This document shows positions 1 through 12,090 of a stretch of 53,545 nucleotides of DNA, piece after piece. The notes below the pieces were generated by a model. That model had not been told where the DNA came from and made no database searches. It was given only the letters and a program-made list of their open reading frames with translations. The stretch's first letter is position 1, and each line of letters begins with the position of its first letter. The translations under genes were made by a program, and so were the position numbers. The DNA lies in contig NZ_JADEUG010000027.1 in assembly GCF_015163665.1 (NCBI RefSeq), positions 1-53,545 on the forward strand. Reading direction: 5' to 3'. This DNA comes from Xenorhabdus sp. BG5 (GTDB lineage Bacteria; Pseudomonadota; Gammaproteobacteria; Enterobacterales; Enterobacteriaceae).

Positions 1-44
1 GATATTTATAATCGGTCTAGGCCACACTTAGCGCTAAAATATCA

Positions 45-74
45 AACGCCCGATGAAGTACATCATCAGGCGTT
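45..74 (-). terminator. Putative apaH terminator
   Basis: Inverted repeat with 12-nt arms (45-56 and 63-74, one mismatch) and a 6-nt loop. It lies 43 bases beyond the apaH stop. On the minus strand it is followed by a T-rich stretch (TGATATTTTAG). This looks like a Rho-independent terminator for the apaG-apaH end of the operon. Nothing else is recognisable in 1-116. Confidence 0.6.
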
Positions 75-116
75 AAGTAAAAATAGTGTCAACGTATATC
101 AGGACTAGACACAGAC

Positions 117-935
117 TTATGATTTGGATAATGGATCCTGGCTGAAATACTGCTTATCTTCCCAACGAAGCAGGGTCAATTTACCTCCCCAACAACACCC
201 CGTATCTAAGGCGTAGATGCCAGCAGGTGTGCCTTGACCTTCCAGGGCTGCCCAGTGACCAAAGGCAATTGAATAGTCTTCAGGAATGCTGCGTGGTAAT
301 TCGAACCAAGGTTTTAGTGGGGCAGGCGCATTTTCCGGTTTGGATTTGCAGTTCATATCCAATTGACCCTGTGGAAAACAATAACGCATTCGGGTCAACG
401 CATTGGTACTGTAACGTAATCGAGCAAGACCACTTAACTCTGGTGTCCAATTGTTCGGCATATCCCCATACATTTCATTGAGAAACAAGGGATAACTGTC
501 ACTGCGAAGAATGGCTTCCACTTCACGGGCACATATTCTGGCTGTTGCCAGATCCCATTGTGGGGTGAGTCCGGCATGTGCCATGACGAGTTTCAGTTCT
601 TCATCGATTTGCAGCATTGGCTGTTTTCTCAACCAATTTATTAATTCATCAACATCCGGTGCCGCGAGTAATTCATCCAGCAAATCTTTCGGCTTATTGC
701 GGCTGATCTTAGCGTAAACCGCCAACAGATGCAGATCGTGATTACCCAGTACCAGTTTAACTGCGGAGCCGAGTTGCTTAATGTAGCGAAGTACTGCTAA
801 TGAGTCGGGGCCACGAGCGACCAGATCGCCAGTTAACCATAAAGTGTCTTCACTGGAATTAAAATCGACTTGCTCTAACAAGGCGCGAAATTCACGATAA
901 CAGCCGTGAATATCGCCAATAAGGTATGTAGCCAT
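117..935 (-). CDS. apaH: Symmetrical bis(5'-nucleosyl)-tetraphosphatase ApaH
   Basis: Cytosolic metallophosphatase that splits Ap4A into two ADP and also removes Np4 caps from RNA. The 272-residue product has the calcineurin-like phosphoesterase motifs in order: GDIHG at residues 7-11, GDLVARG at 36-42, GNHD at 64-67 and an AHAGL histidine motif near residue 120. The length fits the family. The gene starts two bases after the apaG stop, so the two are almost certainly co-transcribed as the last genes of the lptD-surA-pdxA-rsmA-apaG-apaH order known from enterics. RppH, encoded later in this window, acts in the same area of RNA 5'-end chemistry. Nothing is unusual. Confidence 0.97.
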   Translation of the reverse strand: MATYLIGDIHGCYREFRALLEQVDFNSSEDTLWLTGDLVARGPDSLAVLRYIKQLGSAVKLVLGNHDLHLLAVYAKISRNKPKDLLDELLAAPDVDELINWLRKQPMLQIDEELKLVMAHAGLTPQWDLATARICAREVEAILRSDSYPLFLNEMYGDMPNNWTPELSGLARLRYSTNALTRMRYCFPQGQLDMNCKSKPENAPAPLKPWFELPRSIPEDYSIAFGHWAALEGQGTPAGIYALDTGCCWGGKLTLLRWEDKQYFSQDPLSKS

Positions 936-937
936 AA

Positions 938-1315
938 TTAATTTATCAGTGTTGGAATAGCCAGCCGGAACACAGGAATGGCGACACGGAATGGACGACC
1001 ATCGTGATCGATCATGTTATAGTGACCTTCCATTGTCCCCAGAGGTGTTTCCAAAATAGCGCCACTGCTGTAGCGATATTCTGTTCCCGGTGGGATCAAA
1101 GGTTGTTTTCCCACAACCCCTTCACCCTGAACTTCGGTTAGGTGACCATCACTGTTAGTAATGCGCCAGTAACGGCTAATAAGTTGCACAGGGGAATGCC
1201 CAAGATTACGAATTAATACAGTATAAGCAAACACAAAACGTTGTTGTTCCGGCTGTGATTGACTTTCTACGTAAGTACTTTGTACTTGAATATGAATTCT
1301 TGGTTCATTGAGCAT
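938..1315 (-). CDS. apaG: ApaG (DUF525) protein, Co2+/Mg2+ efflux-associated
   Basis: Small cytosolic protein of the ApaG/DUF525 family with a fibronectin-type-III-like fold. It was linked genetically to cobalt and magnesium efflux (old name corD); its biochemical role is not settled. The frame is open further upstream, but I chose the methionine at 1315 because the family begins with a short stretch before the conserved [15 protein letters not shown] region, and an AGGAGGT-like ribosome binding site lies just before it. That gives 125 residues. The conserved [11 protein letters not shown] and [11 protein letters not shown] segments are present. It lies between rsmA and apaH, its normal position. 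Confidence 0.94.
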   Translation of the reverse strand: MLNEPRIHIQVQSTYVESQSQPEQQRFVFAYTVLIRNLGHSPVQLISRYWRITNSDGHLTEVQGEGVVGKQPLIPPGTEYRYSSGAILETPLGTMEGHYNMIDHDGRPFRVAIPVFRLAIPTLIN

Positions 1316-1351
1316 AGGTACCTCCTGTTGCTGCAACGGCTGTTTATTTGT

Positions 1352-2167
1352 TTAGGCAGTTTTAGGTTGAGAGGATAACCAGTTCGCCATCTTACAGTAT
1401 TGCTCGACAGAGATGTTTTCAGCCCGCGTGTTTGGATCAACACCCAATTCAGTTAACTGTTCAACAGAAAAAATGTTCCCAAGGCTATTGCGGATCGTTT
1501 TTCTCCGTTGGTTAAATGCCTGAGTTGTGATCCGGGCTAACATGCGAATGTCTTGAACAGGATAAGGCATACTCTTGTGTGGGATCAAACGCACAATAGC
1601 AGAATCCACTTTTGGCGCTGGTGTAAATGCCGTTGGCGGTACTTCAAGAACAGGTATTACCTGACAGTAGTATTGTGCCATCACACTTAAGCGTCCATAA
1701 GCTTTACTGTCAGGCCCGGCGACAAGACGATTCACAACTTCTTTCTGCAACATAAAGTTCATATCAGCGATAGCATCAGTATAGCTGAAAAGATGGAACA
1801 TTAACGGCGTAGAGATGTTATAAGGCAAGTTACCAAATACACGCAGGGGTTGCCCATGTTCTTTGGCAATCTGACTAAAATCAACGGTCATCGCATCTTG
1901 TTGAATGATTGTTAGCTTATCTTTCAGTTTGGGGTGGACATGCAGACGAGCGGCTAAATCACGGTCAAGCTCGACGACAGTCATCTTATCCATGCGTTCA
2001 CCCACTGGCTCTGTCAGTGCCCCCAGACCTGGGCCGATTTCCACGATGGCTTGGCCAGCCTGTGGGTTCATCGCATTGACAATGCTATCAATGATAAATT
2101 GATCGGTTAAAAAGTTTTGCCCGAAACGTTTACGGGCATGGTGCCCTTGATGGACTTTGTTATTCAT
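1352..2167 (-). CDS. rsmA: 16S rRNA dimethyladenosine transferase RsmA (KsgA)
   Basis: Uses S-adenosylmethionine to dimethylate the two adjacent adenosines (A1518 and A1519, E. coli numbering) in the 3'-terminal hairpin of 16S rRNA, a late step of 30S maturation. The 271-residue product has the RKRFGQNFL entry motif at about 12-20, SAM-binding motif [12 protein letters not shown] at 43-53, the acidic ELDRD motif at 66-70 and the catalytic NLPY motif at 113-116. The C-terminal region contains [10 protein letters not shown], typical of KsgA. Its start overlaps the end of pdxA by 8 bases, so translational coupling is likely. Confidence 0.97.
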   Translation of the reverse strand: MNNKVHQGHHARKRFGQNFLTDQFIIDSIVNAMNPQAGQAIVEIGPGLGALTEPVGERMDKMTVVELDRDLAARLHVHPKLKDKLTIIQQDAMTVDFSQIAKEHGQPLRVFGNLPYNISTPLMFHLFSYTDAIADMNFMLQKEVVNRLVAGPDSKAYGRLSVMAQYYCQVIPVLEVPPTAFTPAPKVDSAIVRLIPHKSMPYPVQDIRMLARITTQAFNQRRKTIRNSLGNIFSVEQLTELGVDPNTRAENISVEQYCKMANWLSSQPKTA

Positions 2168-3152
2168 TACTGTTTTGTATCATTTTAATTGCTAGATTCA
2201 ATGCGGTGATAAAACTACCCACATCAGCTTGACCTGTCCCTGCCAGCTCCAGTGCTGTGCCATGATCGACAGAAGTTCGGATAAATGGCAGTCCCAAGGT
2301 AATATTTATGGCCCTGCCAAAACCCTGGTATTTTAACACGGGTAACCCTTGATCGTGATACATCGAAAGCACGGCATCAGCATGATCTAAATATTTGGGT
2401 TGGAACAGGGTATCCGCAGGTAATGGACCTTCTAACCATATCCCTTCTGCTCGCAGACTGTCTAAGGCAGGAATGATGATATCTATTTCTTCATGCCCCA
2501 TATGCCCTCCTTCACCGGCATGAGGATTCAGACCGCAAACATAGATATGGGGACGAGGGATACCGAATTTGGTTTTTAGATCATGATTAAGGATAGTAAT
2601 CACTTCCCGGAGGGAATCAAACGTAATCGCTTTGGGGACATCCAGAATCGGCAGGTGCGTGGTTGCCAGCGCGACCCGTAGCTCTTCTGTTGCCAACATC
2701 ATGACCACCCTTGAGCATTGGCTGTGGTCAGCAAAAAACTCAGTATGTCCGGTAAAAGGTACGCCTGCATCATTAATGACACCTTTATGTACAGGCCCTG
2801 TTACTAATGCTGAGAACTCCCCATTTAGGCAGCCATCGCAAGCTCTTGCTAAGGTTTCCGTGACGTAAGTACCGTTTTTCCGGTTTAATTCCCCAGCAAT
2901 CGTCGGGGAGTGGAGGCTAATGGGCAGGATGGTCAGGGTTCCGGCTGCTTGTGATGAAGAAATGTGTTCTGGAGAATAAGTTTGCAGTTGCAGGGGTAAA
3001 TTCAGTTGCTTAGCTCGGGAAAGCATTAGCTCTGGATCAGCACAGACAACCAGTTGGCTAGGCCACTCTTTTTGAGCCAAAGCGATGACTAAATCAGGGC
3101 CAACCCCGGCAGGTTCACCGGGGGTAATGACGATGGGTTTATTATTGTGCAT
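2160..3152 (-). CDS. pdxA: 4-hydroxythreonine-4-phosphate dehydrogenase PdxA
   Basis: NAD-dependent dehydrogenase of pyridoxal 5'-phosphate synthesis (DXP-dependent route). It oxidises 4-phosphohydroxy-L-threonine, and the product is then used by PdxJ. The start at 3152 gives 330 residues, the usual length, with the N-terminal PGEPAGVGP motif at 11-19 and the GHTEFF histidine region near 135. A start three codons upstream is also open. Metal-binding histidines typical of the family lie in the NPHAGEGGH and MYHDQG segments. The gene overlaps surA upstream by 11 bases and rsmA downstream by 8, so the operon is tightly packed. Confidence 0.96.
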   Translation of the reverse strand: MHNNKPIVITPGEPAGVGPDLVIALAQKEWPSQLVVCADPELMLSRAKQLNLPLQLQTYSPEHISSSQAAGTLTILPISLHSPTIAGELNRKNGTYVTETLARACDGCLNGEFSALVTGPVHKGVINDAGVPFTGHTEFFADHSQCSRVVMMLATEELRVALATTHLPILDVPKAITFDSLREVITILNHDLKTKFGIPRPHIYVCGLNPHAGEGGHMGHEEIDIIIPALDSLRAEGIWLEGPLPADTLFQPKYLDHADAVLSMYHDQGLPVLKYQGFGRAINITLGLPFIRTSVDHGTALELAGTGQADVGSFITALNLAIKMIQNSNE

Positions 3153-4443
3153 TGCTACCATCTAAAATTTTCACATAAGCAGAGGCACGTAATTCCTGTA
3201 TCCAGTTTTGTGCCTCTTCATTGAATTTACGGTTGAACAGCAGGCGGTAGGCGCGATCTTTCTGTGCGGCGTCTGTTCTGTCAACTTTGCGGCTATCCAG
3301 CAGTTGGATTAAGTGCCAGCCGAAAGAGGAATGGACAGGCTGGCTGATCTCACCCTTTTGCAGCTTCATCAACGCATCACGGAAAGCAGGATCGTAAGCA
3401 CTTGGCAAATTCCAACCCAGTTCTCCACCGCGCATGGCAGAACCTGGATCTTCAGAATGCGCTTTTGCTGCTTCTTCGAATGAGGTTTTACCACTTAAGA
3501 TCTCTTCTCTGAGTTTCATCAACTCGTTGCGTGCCTGCTCGTCATTCATAATAGGTGATGTTTTCAGCAGAATATGGCGAGCATTTACTTCGGTGACGGC
3601 AATTGGCATCTGACCACCACGGATATCATTCACTTTCAGAATGTGGAAACCAACACCGGAACGGATTGGGCCAATAATCTGTCCCTTATGAGCAGATTGG
3701 AGCTGTGCAGCGAATAAAGATGACAATTCTTGCAGTTTGCTCCAACCCATATTTCCCCCTTTCAGGGCTTGGGTATCGCCGGAATAGGAGAGGGCTAATT
3801 TGCCGAAATCTACGCCATTCTGGAGTTCAGATAAGATTTTTTTGATCGTGGTTTCCGCTTTTTCTACCTGCTCCTGGCTTGGGTTTTCTGGCAGAGGGAT
3901 CAAGATCTGGCTGGTGTTTACCTCAAAGTCCTGACTGTTTTGGTTGCTGATTTGGTTAGCCAGTGAATCAACTTCCTGTGGCAGGATAGTGATACGGCGG
4001 CGCACTTCATTGTTACGTACTTCTGCAATCATCATTTCCTTGCGGATCCGATTACGGTAAGTATCAAAGCTCATACCCTCTGCGATCAGATTTTGTTTTA
4101 ACTGAGCAAGGCTCAAGTGGTTTTGAGCCGCAATATTCGTGATCGCAGAATCTAAGGCTTGATCAGGGATAGTTAGCTGCATCCGGTTTGCCATTTGCAG
4201 AACAATATCATCCATAATCAGGCGCTCAATGATTTGGTGACGCAATGTTTTCTCATCCGGTAATTGCTGGCCTGCATGTTTTGCATTGAGTTTAACGGAT
4301 TGTAAAAGGCTGTTAACGTCACTTTCCAGTACGACATCATTGTTCACGACGGCAGCGACCTTATTCAGCGCTTGCGGAGCAGCCATTGCGACAGAGTTTA
4401 CTGAAAACATCAATCCGAAAATGAGCGATTTCCAGTTCTTCAT
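3142..4443 (-). CDS. surA: Periplasmic chaperone / peptidyl-prolyl isomerase SurA
   Basis: Main periplasmic chaperone that takes unfolded outer-membrane proteins, including LptD, to the BAM complex. The 433-residue precursor begins with a Sec signal peptide that ends around AMAA (residue 22). It then has the N-terminal chaperone domain and two parvulin-type rotamase domains (about residues 170-275 and 285-385). The repeats are visible as the paired GGNMGWSKL and GGELGWNLP segments and the paired GFHILKV and GWHLIQL segments. It sits 64 bases downstream of lptD, its best-known client, in the usual enteric order. Confidence 0.97.
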   Translation of the reverse strand: MKNWKSLIFGLMFSVNSVAMAAPQALNKVAAVVNNDVVLESDVNSLLQSVKLNAKHAGQQLPDEKTLRHQIIERLIMDDIVLQMANRMQLTIPDQALDSAITNIAAQNHLSLAQLKQNLIAEGMSFDTYRNRIRKEMMIAEVRNNEVRRRITILPQEVDSLANQISNQNSQDFEVNTSQILIPLPENPSQEQVEKAETTIKKILSELQNGVDFGKLALSYSGDTQALKGGNMGWSKLQELSSLFAAQLQSAHKGQIIGPIRSGVGFHILKVNDIRGGQMPIAVTEVNARHILLKTSPIMNDEQARNELMKLREEILSGKTSFEEAAKAHSEDPGSAMRGGELGWNLPSAYDPAFRDALMKLQKGEISQPVHSSFGWHLIQLLDSRKVDRTDAAQKDRAYRLLFNRKFNEEAQNWIQELRASAYVKILDGSNAQ

Positions 4444-4507
4444 ACATTTCCCATCATATCAATCCCGCCTTGGCGGGGTTATTTTGTTTACATTGTGTTT
4501 ATCGGTA

Positions 4508-6874
4508 TCAGAATGCATGTTGGTATGGAAGAATACCTTGCTGCAACATTTTCTGACTACCTAAACTATGATTGTTACTTAAGCCACGAAGTTCAACATT
4601 GAATGACCATTTGTTGTCATATTGACTGCTGTCGAAGCGCCAGTCGGTGATCTTGCGTTCATAACCTACACTGACTGCCCAGCAGCAGGTGTTGTATTGC
4701 AAACCGACCATCTGGTTTGCTGGCTGTTTCTCTTTGGTATCGTAGTAATAAGCCCCGACGAACGCCCAACGATCTGACAACGGCCAGCTTGCCACCATAC
4801 CAATCTGAGAAATTCCCTGCTGGTAAGCGGGCGCACCTCCCTTGAGTGTGGCTTGAATATAATCGCGGTCAACAAAACGGTAGCTTAACTGCAACATGCG
4901 GTCAGCATCACGACGGTATTCCATGACGGCATTACCCATAGTGAAGCTGTTCAGACGATTATCATATTGTAGCCCGCCTTTGATGCCCCAGGAATCATTG
5001 ATTCTCCAGTGTACATCTCCAGCCCAGGTTGTCGCTCCCGTTCCTTTTTTATTCCCGATGATATCCTTGCTACCTGAAACAGACTGAGTATCTTCGGTAC
5101 GTGGACGTTCAAAGTAGTAGATTTGACCTACGGACATGCTAAAACGTTCAACTAAATCTTCATCATAAATACGGGTAGTCACGCCAGTGGTAAATTGATT
5201 GGCAGACGAGATGCGATCTAAGCCACTGTAGAAGCGATCGCGGAACAGCCCGGTATAGTCCGATTGCAGTAAAGAAGAATCAAAGTTATTGATATTGTTT
5301 TGATTCTTATAAGGCACATAGAGATATTGAACACGTGGCTCCAGCGTCTGGGTATAATGCTGGTTAAAATACATGGCGCGTTCAAACACCATCTTCGCAT
5401 CTGATTTAAATACTGGCAGGACACGGTTGACTGATCTTTCCAATGACGCCGTATTAGACTGATTTTGGGTCGCTTCTGAAATATCTTGCTCATAGTGTGT
5501 CGCCATCAATTTAAGTTCATTATTGATGCTCGCCCAGCCATTAGAGAGTGGTAAGTTAATGGCTGGTTCCAGATGCCAGCGTGTTGCATCCGGCCACTGA
5601 TTGCCGACACTGGTAAATTTCGCTACTTGGGCATAAGTATGAAAATCAAATGGTCCCAGATTATTCTTATAGTAATTAAAGTCTAACTGAGGGGCAGCCC
5701 GATAAGCTTTTTTGCTCTCACTGGGGGTAAAGATTTGGAACTGTTTGGTTGTCAGTGTGGTATTCCAGCTTTGCTGGGCATAGCCAATACTGAATTTCTG
5801 GGTGGCATAGCCGTCGGTACTGGAACCGTATTGTGAGTTGAAATCACTGAAATAGTTCGGATCACTGACTTTGGTATAATCAGCACTGAAACGCCAAACC
5901 TGATTCATGACACCACTGTGATTCCAGTAGAACAACCAGCGGCTGTTGCTATCCCGCTCAGGTCTGGCCTTGAGTCTTTTATCCTCTTCATACAGACGAT
6001 CACGCCCAATCCAATCCAGCGCAACTGTACCTGTCCCCGCTTTGGTTAAGTAACGAAATTCATTATCCAACTTCAAACCCCGCATCGTGATGAGATGTGG
6101 GGTAATCGTGGCATCATAGTTGGGTGCAATGTTCCAATAGTATGGCAGCAGGAATTGGAAGCCATCTTTATTGGAAAAACTGGCATTAGGAATTAAGAAA
6201 CCAGAACGGCGTTTATCCCCGATGGGCAATTGCAAATAGGGCGTATAAAACACCGGCACATTAGCAACACGAAAACGGGCATTCCAGATTTCGGCGACTT
6301 CTTCTTCACGGTCAAGGATAACCTCAGAACCCACGACACTCCAGCTGTCATTACCGGGCAGACAGGAAGTGAATATCCCATTATTCATGATGGTATAGCG
6401 GTTCTCATCACGCAGCATCATCTTATCGGCGCTACCACGTCCTTGACGGCCAACCATCTGGTACTTGCCTTGTTCAACGTCGGTATCTTTATTGTTCAGA
6501 TTCGCCCAGGCGCGGGGTCCCTTCAAAATGATCTGAGGGTCATCATAGCTGACATTACCCACAGCGGTAACAGTGCGCACAGGTTCCTTACCCTGCTCTT
6601 GTGTCTGTTCGAGCCGAACCTTATCGGCTATCAGTGTTTTATTTCCCTGTTGGATATTCACATTGCCAATGAACTCAGCCGCATTGGGATATTCACCGTG
6701 AGAATCATCGGACTGAATATAAACTGGCAGTTTATTAGGATCGCCTGTGATAATCGGCTTATCGTAGACAGGTACGCCCAGCATACATTGTGCTGCAAGG
6801 TCAGCATGGGCTTGCTGACTATAAAGTGCTGCCCATACCATTGTGGCCAGCAGGGTAGGATAACATTTATTCAT
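4508..6874 (-). CDS. lptD: LPS-assembly outer membrane protein LptD
   Basis: Outer-membrane beta-barrel which, with LptE, inserts lipopolysaccharide into the outer leaflet. The 788-residue precursor has a signal peptide ending at AHA (residue 24), an OstA/LptA-like beta-jellyroll domain (about 50-180) and a large C-terminal barrel. The four cysteines that form the essential interdomain disulfides are present: C30, C171 and the adjacent pair C730-C731. SurA, which folds it, is encoded next. The divergent djlA start lies 182 bases away, so the region between them must hold promoters in both directions. The 64-base lptD-surA gap contains a tight GC-rich palindrome (4464-4477) of unknown meaning. 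Confidence 0.97.
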   Translation of the reverse strand: MNKCYPTLLATMVWAALYSQQAHADLAAQCMLGVPVYDKPIITGDPNKLPVYIQSDDSHGEYPNAAEFIGNVNIQQGNKTLIADKVRLEQTQEQGKEPVRTVTAVGNVSYDDPQIILKGPRAWANLNNKDTDVEQGKYQMVGRQGRGSADKMMLRDENRYTIMNNGIFTSCLPGNDSWSVVGSEVILDREEEVAEIWNARFRVANVPVFYTPYLQLPIGDKRRSGFLIPNASFSNKDGFQFLLPYYWNIAPNYDATITPHLITMRGLKLDNEFRYLTKAGTGTVALDWIGRDRLYEEDKRLKARPERDSNSRWLFYWNHSGVMNQVWRFSADYTKVSDPNYFSDFNSQYGSSTDGYATQKFSIGYAQQSWNTTLTTKQFQIFTPSESKKAYRAAPQLDFNYYKNNLGPFDFHTYAQVAKFTSVGNQWPDATRWHLEPAINLPLSNGWASINNELKLMATHYEQDISEATQNQSNTASLERSVNRVLPVFKSDAKMVFERAMYFNQHYTQTLEPRVQYLYVPYKNQNNINNFDSSLLQSDYTGLFRDRFYSGLDRISSANQFTTGVTTRIYDEDLVERFSMSVGQIYYFERPRTEDTQSVSGSKDIIGNKKGTGATTWAGDVHWRINDSWGIKGGLQYDNRLNSFTMGNAVMEYRRDADRMLQLSYRFVDRDYIQATLKGGAPAYQQGISQIGMVASWPLSDRWAFVGAYYYDTKEKQPANQMVGLQYNTCCWAVSVGYERKITDWRFDSSQYDNKWSFNVELRGLSNNHSLGSQKMLQQGILPYQHAF

Positions 6875-7056
6875 AGATGTTTATGCGGTTCCGTCATCAG
6901 TGGCATCGTGCCGGCAAACGCTCAGAGACTAACGTAGTTGAGAGATATGCGCCAGAGCAAAGTTTAACTTTGCTAATCTTGTTGTTAGGCACAGAGCTTA
7001 ATGGATAGTATGATAATGCAAAATTGCGCTCAGAGCATTGGGGAATTGAAGACTAT

Positions 7057-7866
7057 ATGCAGTATTGGGGAAAATTATTCGGATTGATATTTGGGATTGC
7101 ATCTGGTGCGGGTTTTTGGGGGATTGTGATTGGCTTAGTGCTTGGTCATATCTTTGACAAAATCAGGATGCAGAAATTGGGGAGAACGACGAAAGGCCCA
7201 ACCCGCCAGGCGCTGTTTTTCCGCAGTACTTTTCAAGTATTGGGGCATTTAACCAAAGCAAAAGGTCGGGTAACAGAAACGGATATCCAGCTCGCCACCC
7301 AATTGATGAACAGAATGCAACTGCATGGTGAGGCACGGCTTTCCGCGCAGCAGGCGTTTCGTGAGGGCAAACAGTCTCAATTTCTTTTGCGTGAAACAAT
7401 GCGACAATTACGCCGTGCTTGCTTCGGTCGTTCTGACCTGATCCGAATGTTTCTGGAAATTCAGTTACAAGCAGCATTTGCTGATGGCGAACTGCATCCC
7501 AATGAAAGAAAAGTTCTGTTTGTCATTGCCGAAGAGTTAGGTATTTCCCGTATTCAATTTGAACGATTCCTTGCCATGATGGAAGGTGGACGCCATTTCA
7601 ATGGACAGCACCAGCAGTATGGGCGTCATCAAGGCCATGAACAGCAGCGTGCGACATTGGAAGATGCTTGTAAGGTATTGGGCGTCAATAAGCAGGATGA
7701 TGCGACCACCATTAAGCGGGCTTATCGAAAACTGATGAGTGAGCACCATCCCGATAAACTGGTGGCAAAAGGTTTACCACCAGAAATGATGGAACTGGCG
7801 AAACAGAAAACGCAATCCATCCAGTCGGCTTACGATTTGATTAAAAAGGAGCGAGGTTTTAAATAG
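7057..7866 (+). CDS. djlA: Membrane-anchored co-chaperone DjlA
   Basis: Type III inner-membrane DnaJ-like protein that stimulates DnaK. In E. coli its overproduction induces capsule genes through the Rcs phosphorelay. I chose the ATG at 7057 because the family begins with MQYWGK followed at once by the glycine-rich transmembrane segment (about residues 5-30). An upstream TTG is in frame but unlikely. The 269-residue protein has a TerB-like central domain (about 55-150) and a C-terminal J domain with HPD at about 231-233. It diverges from lptD and converges with rluA, with only six bases between the two stops. Confidence 0.95.
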   Translation: MQYWGKLFGLIFGIASGAGFWGIVIGLVLGHIFDKIRMQKLGRTTKGPTRQALFFRSTFQVLGHLTKAKGRVTETDIQLATQLMNRMQLHGEARLSAQQAFREGKQSQFLLRETMRQLRRACFGRSDLIRMFLEIQLQAAFADGELHPNERKVLFVIAEELGISRIQFERFLAMMEGGRHFNGQHQQYGRHQGHEQQRATLEDACKVLGVNKQDDATTIKRAYRKLMSEHHPDKLVAKGLPPEMMELAKQKTQSIQSAYDLIKKERGFK

Positions 7867-7872
7867 CGCTCG

Positions 7873-8526
7873 TTAAAATTCGGCCTTACACTCAAAATGC
7901 ATGGGTGTGCCATAAGCCGGATGAGTAATAAACAGTTCTTGAGCATGTAATTGTAGGCGAGGCGCCATTTCCCTTGCCTGCGTATGAGCATAGAACTTAT
8001 CTCCCAGAATGGGATGACCCAGTGCCAGCATATGCACACGAAGCTGATGAGAGCGTCCTGTGATTGGTGCGAGCCTGACGCGCGTTGCCTGGCCCTCATA
8101 TTCCAGTACCTGATACTCAGTTTGTGCGGATTTGCCCGTTTCAAAACAGACTTTTTGTTTTGGGCGATTCGGCCAGTCGCAGATTAGGGGCAGATCTACC
8201 AAGCCTTTTTCCGGCTCCAGCTTTCCCCATACCCGCGCGATATAGATTTTTTTCGGCTCACGCTCACGGAACTGGCGTTTCAACTCACGCTCGGCGGCCT
8301 TCGTCAGCGCCACGACCATAATACCGCTGGTGGCCATATCCAATCGATGGACTGATTCGGCGGCCGGAAATTCAGCTTGTATCCGTGTCATGATACTGTC
8401 CTTGTGCTCTTCCGCTTTACCCGGCACAGAAAGTAATCCACTGGGTTTGTTGACAACCATAATGTGCTCGTCCTGATACAGCACATATAACCAAGGATCT
8501 GTCGGGGGATTATAAGACTCCAGCAT
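7873..8526 (-). CDS. rluA: Dual-specificity RNA pseudouridine synthase RluA
   Basis: Makes pseudouridine 746 in 23S rRNA and pseudouridine 32 in several tRNAs. The frame is open much further upstream, but homology to RluA begins at the methionine at 8526 (MLESYNPP), giving 217 residues, the normal length. The catalytic motif HRLDMATSG lies at 60-68 with the aspartate at 63. The VNKPSGLLSVPG segment at 25-36 and the C-terminal GRSHQLRVHM segment are also typical. It follows rapA by about 95 bases on the same strand, as in E. coli. Confidence 0.95.
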   Translation of the reverse strand: MLESYNPPTDPWLYVLYQDEHIMVVNKPSGLLSVPGKAEEHKDSIMTRIQAEFPAAESVHRLDMATSGIMVVALTKAAERELKRQFREREPKKIYIARVWGKLEPEKGLVDLPLICDWPNRPKQKVCFETGKSAQTEYQVLEYEGQATRVRLAPITGRSHQLRVHMLALGHPILGDKFYAHTQAREMAPRLQLHAQELFITHPAYGTPMHFECKAEF

Positions 8527-8620
8527 AGTGGCTCCAATGGGTCGGAAAAAATTGGCTTCCCAGGGGCATCTTGCGAAAAATACCCCTGAGTTTACCGAAT
8601 GACAGGTTATTGATGTCTGC

Positions 8621-11530
8621 TTATTGGTGAGAAATAACCACCAAACGAATCGCATCCAGACGCCAGTTGGCCTGATCAAGATTGAGCAACAGATGCTTAT
8701 GCTCGGAGCTAATCGCTTCCAGTTCATCATCACGGATATTCGGGTTAACCGCTTTCAGCGCTTCCAGACGTGACAATTCAGCCGACAGCGCTTCATCAGC
8801 GTCTTTCTTCGCTTTCTCAATCAACGCACGCGCTTGCTCTTCAACCAGAGGCTCAGATTGTTGCAAGATAGCATGAACTTCTTTCTGTACCGCATTAACC
8901 AGCTTGCTGGCGTTATGGCGGTTAATCGCGTTTAGCTGACGGTTGAAACTTTCAAATTCAACCTGGGGTGCCAGGTTGGTGCCTTTCAGATCCAACAAAA
9001 GGCGCACTGGCGTTGGTGGCAAGAAACGGGTCAATTGCAGGTGCTTCGGTGCCTGGGCTTCAACAACGTAAATCAATTCAACCAACAGCGTACCGACTGG
9101 CAACGCTTTGTTTTTCAGGATGGAAACGGCACAGCTTCCCGTATCTCCCGACAGGACTAAATCCAGGCCATTGCGAATGATTGGGTGTTCCCAACTCAGG
9201 AACTGAGTATCTTCGCGGGAGAGGGCTTTTTCACGGTCAAACGTAATCGAGCAACCATCTTTGGGTAACCCAGGGAAATCAGGCACCAGCATATGATCGG
9301 ATGGATGCAGAGCAATAATATTGTCGCAGCGATCTTCCTGATTGATACCAATGATATCAAACAGATTCAGGGCAAAATTCACCAAATCCGTGTCGTTATC
9401 TTGCGCAGCAATCTTTTCTGCCAGCTTCTGGCCTTGCTCGCCACCATTGGAGTTCATCTCCAGCAGGCGATCACGTCCTTGTTCCAATTGCTGTTTAAGC
9501 TTCTCATGATGCCCGCGACATTCGGTAATAAACTCACTGAATCCAGCTTGTTCATTGGGTTTGGCAAGGAAATTGAGCAGGTTTTCATAATACTTGTCAT
9601 AGATGGCGCGGCCTGTTGGACAAGTATGCTCAAAGGCATCCAGCCCTTCGTGATACCAGCGCAGGAGAATGGATTGCGCCGTATTTTCCAGATAAGGCAC
9701 ACTGATTTTGATATTACGGTTTTGACCGATACGATCCAGACGACCGATACGCTGTTCCAGCAAATCAGGATTGAATGGCAAATCAAACATGACAAGCTGA
9801 TTAGCAAACTGGAAGTTACGCCCTTCTGAGCCAATTTCAGAACAGAGCAGCACTTGCGCGCCGTCTTCCTCAGAAGCGAAGTAAGCGGCGGCACGGTCAC
9901 GCTCCAGCAAAGACAAACCTTCGTGGAACACAGCACTGCGGATGCCTTCGCGTTCACGCAAAACTTGTTCCAGTTGCAGTGCAGTTTCTGCTTTGGCACA
10001 GATCACCAGCACTTTCTCATCGCGGTTTGCCATCAAGAAACCCATCAGCCATTCTACGCGGGGATCGAAATTCCACCATGTGGCATTTTCCCCTTCGAAT
10101 TCCTGATAGATCCGCTCAGGATAGAGCATATCTTTGGCGCGAGACTCCACCGTCTTTTTGACCCCCATGATTTCAGAAACCTTAATTGCCGTCTGATATT
10201 GGGCTGGCAATGGTAACTTGATCTCGTGTAATTCACGATGCGGGAAACCTTTCACACCACCACGGGTATTACGGAAAAGCAGGCGGCTGGTGCCGTGACG
10301 ATCCATCAACATAGTGATCAGTTCGCGGCGCGCATCTTCGCTCTCCCCATCCTGATTGCTGTTTGCGGCTTTCAGCAAAGGCTCGATATCCTGTTCACTG
10401 ATCAGTTCGACAATGGCATTTTGCTGGTCATTGTTCAGGGTGTCACCGGATAACAGCAATGTCACCGCATCCGCGACAGGGCGGTATTTCTGTTGTTCAT
10501 CAAGAAAAGCCTGATAATCGTGGAAACGATTTGGGTCCAGCAGGCGCAGGCGGGCAAAGTGGCTTTCTTGCCCCAACTGCTCTGGTGTTGCCGTTAACAA
10601 TAGGACGGATGGGATTTGTTCTGCCAATTGTTCGATAACTTGATATTCGCGGCTTGGCGATTTTTCACTCCATGCCAGATGGTGAGCTTCATCCACCACC
10701 ATCAAATCCCAGCTTGCTTCCAGCAAAAGTTCAAAACGTTGCTTATTGCGGCGAACAAAATCTAAGGAACAGATAATCAATTGTTCGGTTTCGAACGGAT
10801 TGTCGCTGTCATGCAGCGCTTCACTATATCGGCCATCATCAAACAGCGAAAAACGCAAGTTGAAACGGCGCAGCATTTCTACCAGCCATTGGTGTTGCAG
10901 GCTATCAGGCACAATAACTAACACACGTTCAGCCCGTCCGGCCATCAATTGCTGATGGATAATCATCCCGGCTTCAATGGTTTTACCCAAGCCGACTTCA
11001 TCCGCCAGCAATACACGTGGTGCGTGGCGTTTGCCCACTTCATTGGCGATGTGTAATTGGTGAGGGATCAAACTGGCACGGATACCACGCAGCCCACTTT
11101 CTGCCAGACGGAACTGCTCACTTTGGTGCTTACGGGCGCGAAAACGCAAAGCAAAGCGATCCATGCGGTCAATTTGACCGGCAAACAGGCGATCTTGTGG
11201 CTTGTTAAACGTCAGCTTGCTATCCAGAAAAACTTCCCGCAAGCAGATATTTTCTTCTTCCGTATCCAGACGTGTACCAACATAGATCAACAGGCCATTA
11301 TCGTGTTGGACATCATTAATCTTGAGTTTCCAGCCTTCGTGACTGGTTACGGTATCGTCCACATTAAACATAACGCGGGTGATGGGGGAATCATTGCGTG
11401 CGTAAAGGCGGTTTTCTCCGCTGGCAGGGAAAAGTAACGTTACCATGCGCGCATCAAGCGCCACGACTGTTCCTAATCCAAGTTCGCTTTCTGTATCGCT
11501 TATCCAGCGTTGACCAAGAGTAAATGGCAT
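8621..11530 (-). CDS. rapA: RNA polymerase-associated SWI2/SNF2 ATPase RapA
   Basis: Swi2/Snf2 translocase that binds core RNA polymerase and helps recycle it after transcription. The 969-residue product is full length. It has an N-terminal Tudor-like region, Walker [10 protein letters not shown] near 175-183, the DEAH box in [10 protein letters not shown] near 280, and the helicase C-terminal lobe with GSEGRNFQ and [11 protein letters not shown]. The C-terminal third is the RapA-specific domain. In E. coli polB lies directly upstream; here that place is taken by an eroded region that still holds a polB fragment. Confidence 0.97.
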   Translation of the reverse strand: MPFTLGQRWISDTESELGLGTVVALDARMVTLLFPASGENRLYARNDSPITRVMFNVDDTVTSHEGWKLKINDVQHDNGLLIYVGTRLDTEEENICLREVFLDSKLTFNKPQDRLFAGQIDRMDRFALRFRARKHQSEQFRLAESGLRGIRASLIPHQLHIANEVGKRHAPRVLLADEVGLGKTIEAGMIIHQQLMAGRAERVLVIVPDSLQHQWLVEMLRRFNLRFSLFDDGRYSEALHDSDNPFETEQLIICSLDFVRRNKQRFELLLEASWDLMVVDEAHHLAWSEKSPSREYQVIEQLAEQIPSVLLLTATPEQLGQESHFARLRLLDPNRFHDYQAFLDEQQKYRPVADAVTLLLSGDTLNNDQQNAIVELISEQDIEPLLKAANSNQDGESEDARRELITMLMDRHGTSRLLFRNTRGGVKGFPHRELHEIKLPLPAQYQTAIKVSEIMGVKKTVESRAKDMLYPERIYQEFEGENATWWNFDPRVEWLMGFLMANRDEKVLVICAKAETALQLEQVLREREGIRSAVFHEGLSLLERDRAAAYFASEEDGAQVLLCSEIGSEGRNFQFANQLVMFDLPFNPDLLEQRIGRLDRIGQNRNIKISVPYLENTAQSILLRWYHEGLDAFEHTCPTGRAIYDKYYENLLNFLAKPNEQAGFSEFITECRGHHEKLKQQLEQGRDRLLEMNSNGGEQGQKLAEKIAAQDNDTDLVNFALNLFDIIGINQEDRCDNIIALHPSDHMLVPDFPGLPKDGCSITFDREKALSREDTQFLSWEHPIIRNGLDLVLSGDTGSCAVSILKNKALPVGTLLVELIYVVEAQAPKHLQLTRFLPPTPVRLLLDLKGTNLAPQVEFESFNRQLNAINRHNASKLVNAVQKEVHAILQQSEPLVEEQARALIEKAKKDADEALSAELSRLEALKAVNPNIRDDELEAISSEHKHLLLNLDQANWRLDAIRLVVISHQ

Positions 11531-11867
11531 AAATTTTGGCTCAGTTTTCTGTTAGACAATATTATTTATGGTTGCAGGATGGCTGCTTTTGTTGGATATC
11601 GATCGTTATTGGTTATCGATAGGGATAGTTTTCAATTGCACTTTACAACGCCTGTTTTTTGATAAAGGGATCGCAAAAGTACAATGGCCCATTAGAGGGG
11701 CGATATGTTAATTGAAGCCGGGCAAGCCGTCACCTGCAAAAATATCCATTATTCGAAAGAGATGCTCATTTGCCCTGTCAGCAGAGGCATAAAGTCATCT
11801 TGAACAAATGGCAAGATAGCGTCGGCAATTGGCTTCAATTGCTTATTGTGTCAATACAACGGGGCCA

Positions 11868-11975
11868 CTAAGTCACGGATAAATTCGAAATCAATGGCGG
11901 CATCGATTGTGCGAACCAGAGATTTTGCGGCGCGAGGTCATCGAGTGAGCGTGTTTCAGAGGGAAAACGTCTGGA
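11868..11975 (-). pseudogene. Relic of an insertion-sequence transposase, N-terminal part
   Basis: On the minus strand one frame reads LVRTIDAAIDFEFIRDLVAP before a stop, and a neighbouring frame just upstream reads SLDDLAPQNL. Joined across a frameshift, these match the start of IS1182/IS5-like transposases, which carry a Leu-(Asp/Val)-Pro-x-(Asp/Asn)-His-Leu-Val-Arg-x-Ile-Asp-Ala-x-Ile-Asp-Phe pattern followed by a conserved Leu-Tyr-Cys-Asp-Asn-Gly. The rest of the transposase is gone. The family assignment is from memory of these motifs and is less certain than the transposase nature. Confidence 0.6.
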
Positions 11976-12090
11976 GAGGGGGTATTCTTACTATGGCGGC
12001 AAGCTCCGTTGGGTGAACGAGATCTGATTAAATCAAAGTACCGGAAAAAAATCAGCACCTTGTCAGTAATCTGAGCATATATACGCATTA

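Noticed and set aside
4464-4477. GC-rich palindrome between lptD and surA as a terminator
   Set aside because: The stem leaves almost no loop and the minus-strand side has no T-run, so it would not stop surA transcription; the T-rich flank is on the untranscribed strand.
6230-6937. 235-codon frame opposite the lptD N-terminal half
   Set aside because: It lies antisense to a clear lptD, has no recognisable domain and no convincing ribosome binding site; a shadow frame.
9293-9829. 178-codon frame opposite rapA
   Set aside because: Antisense shadow of a conserved gene; composition and content show no independent coding signal.
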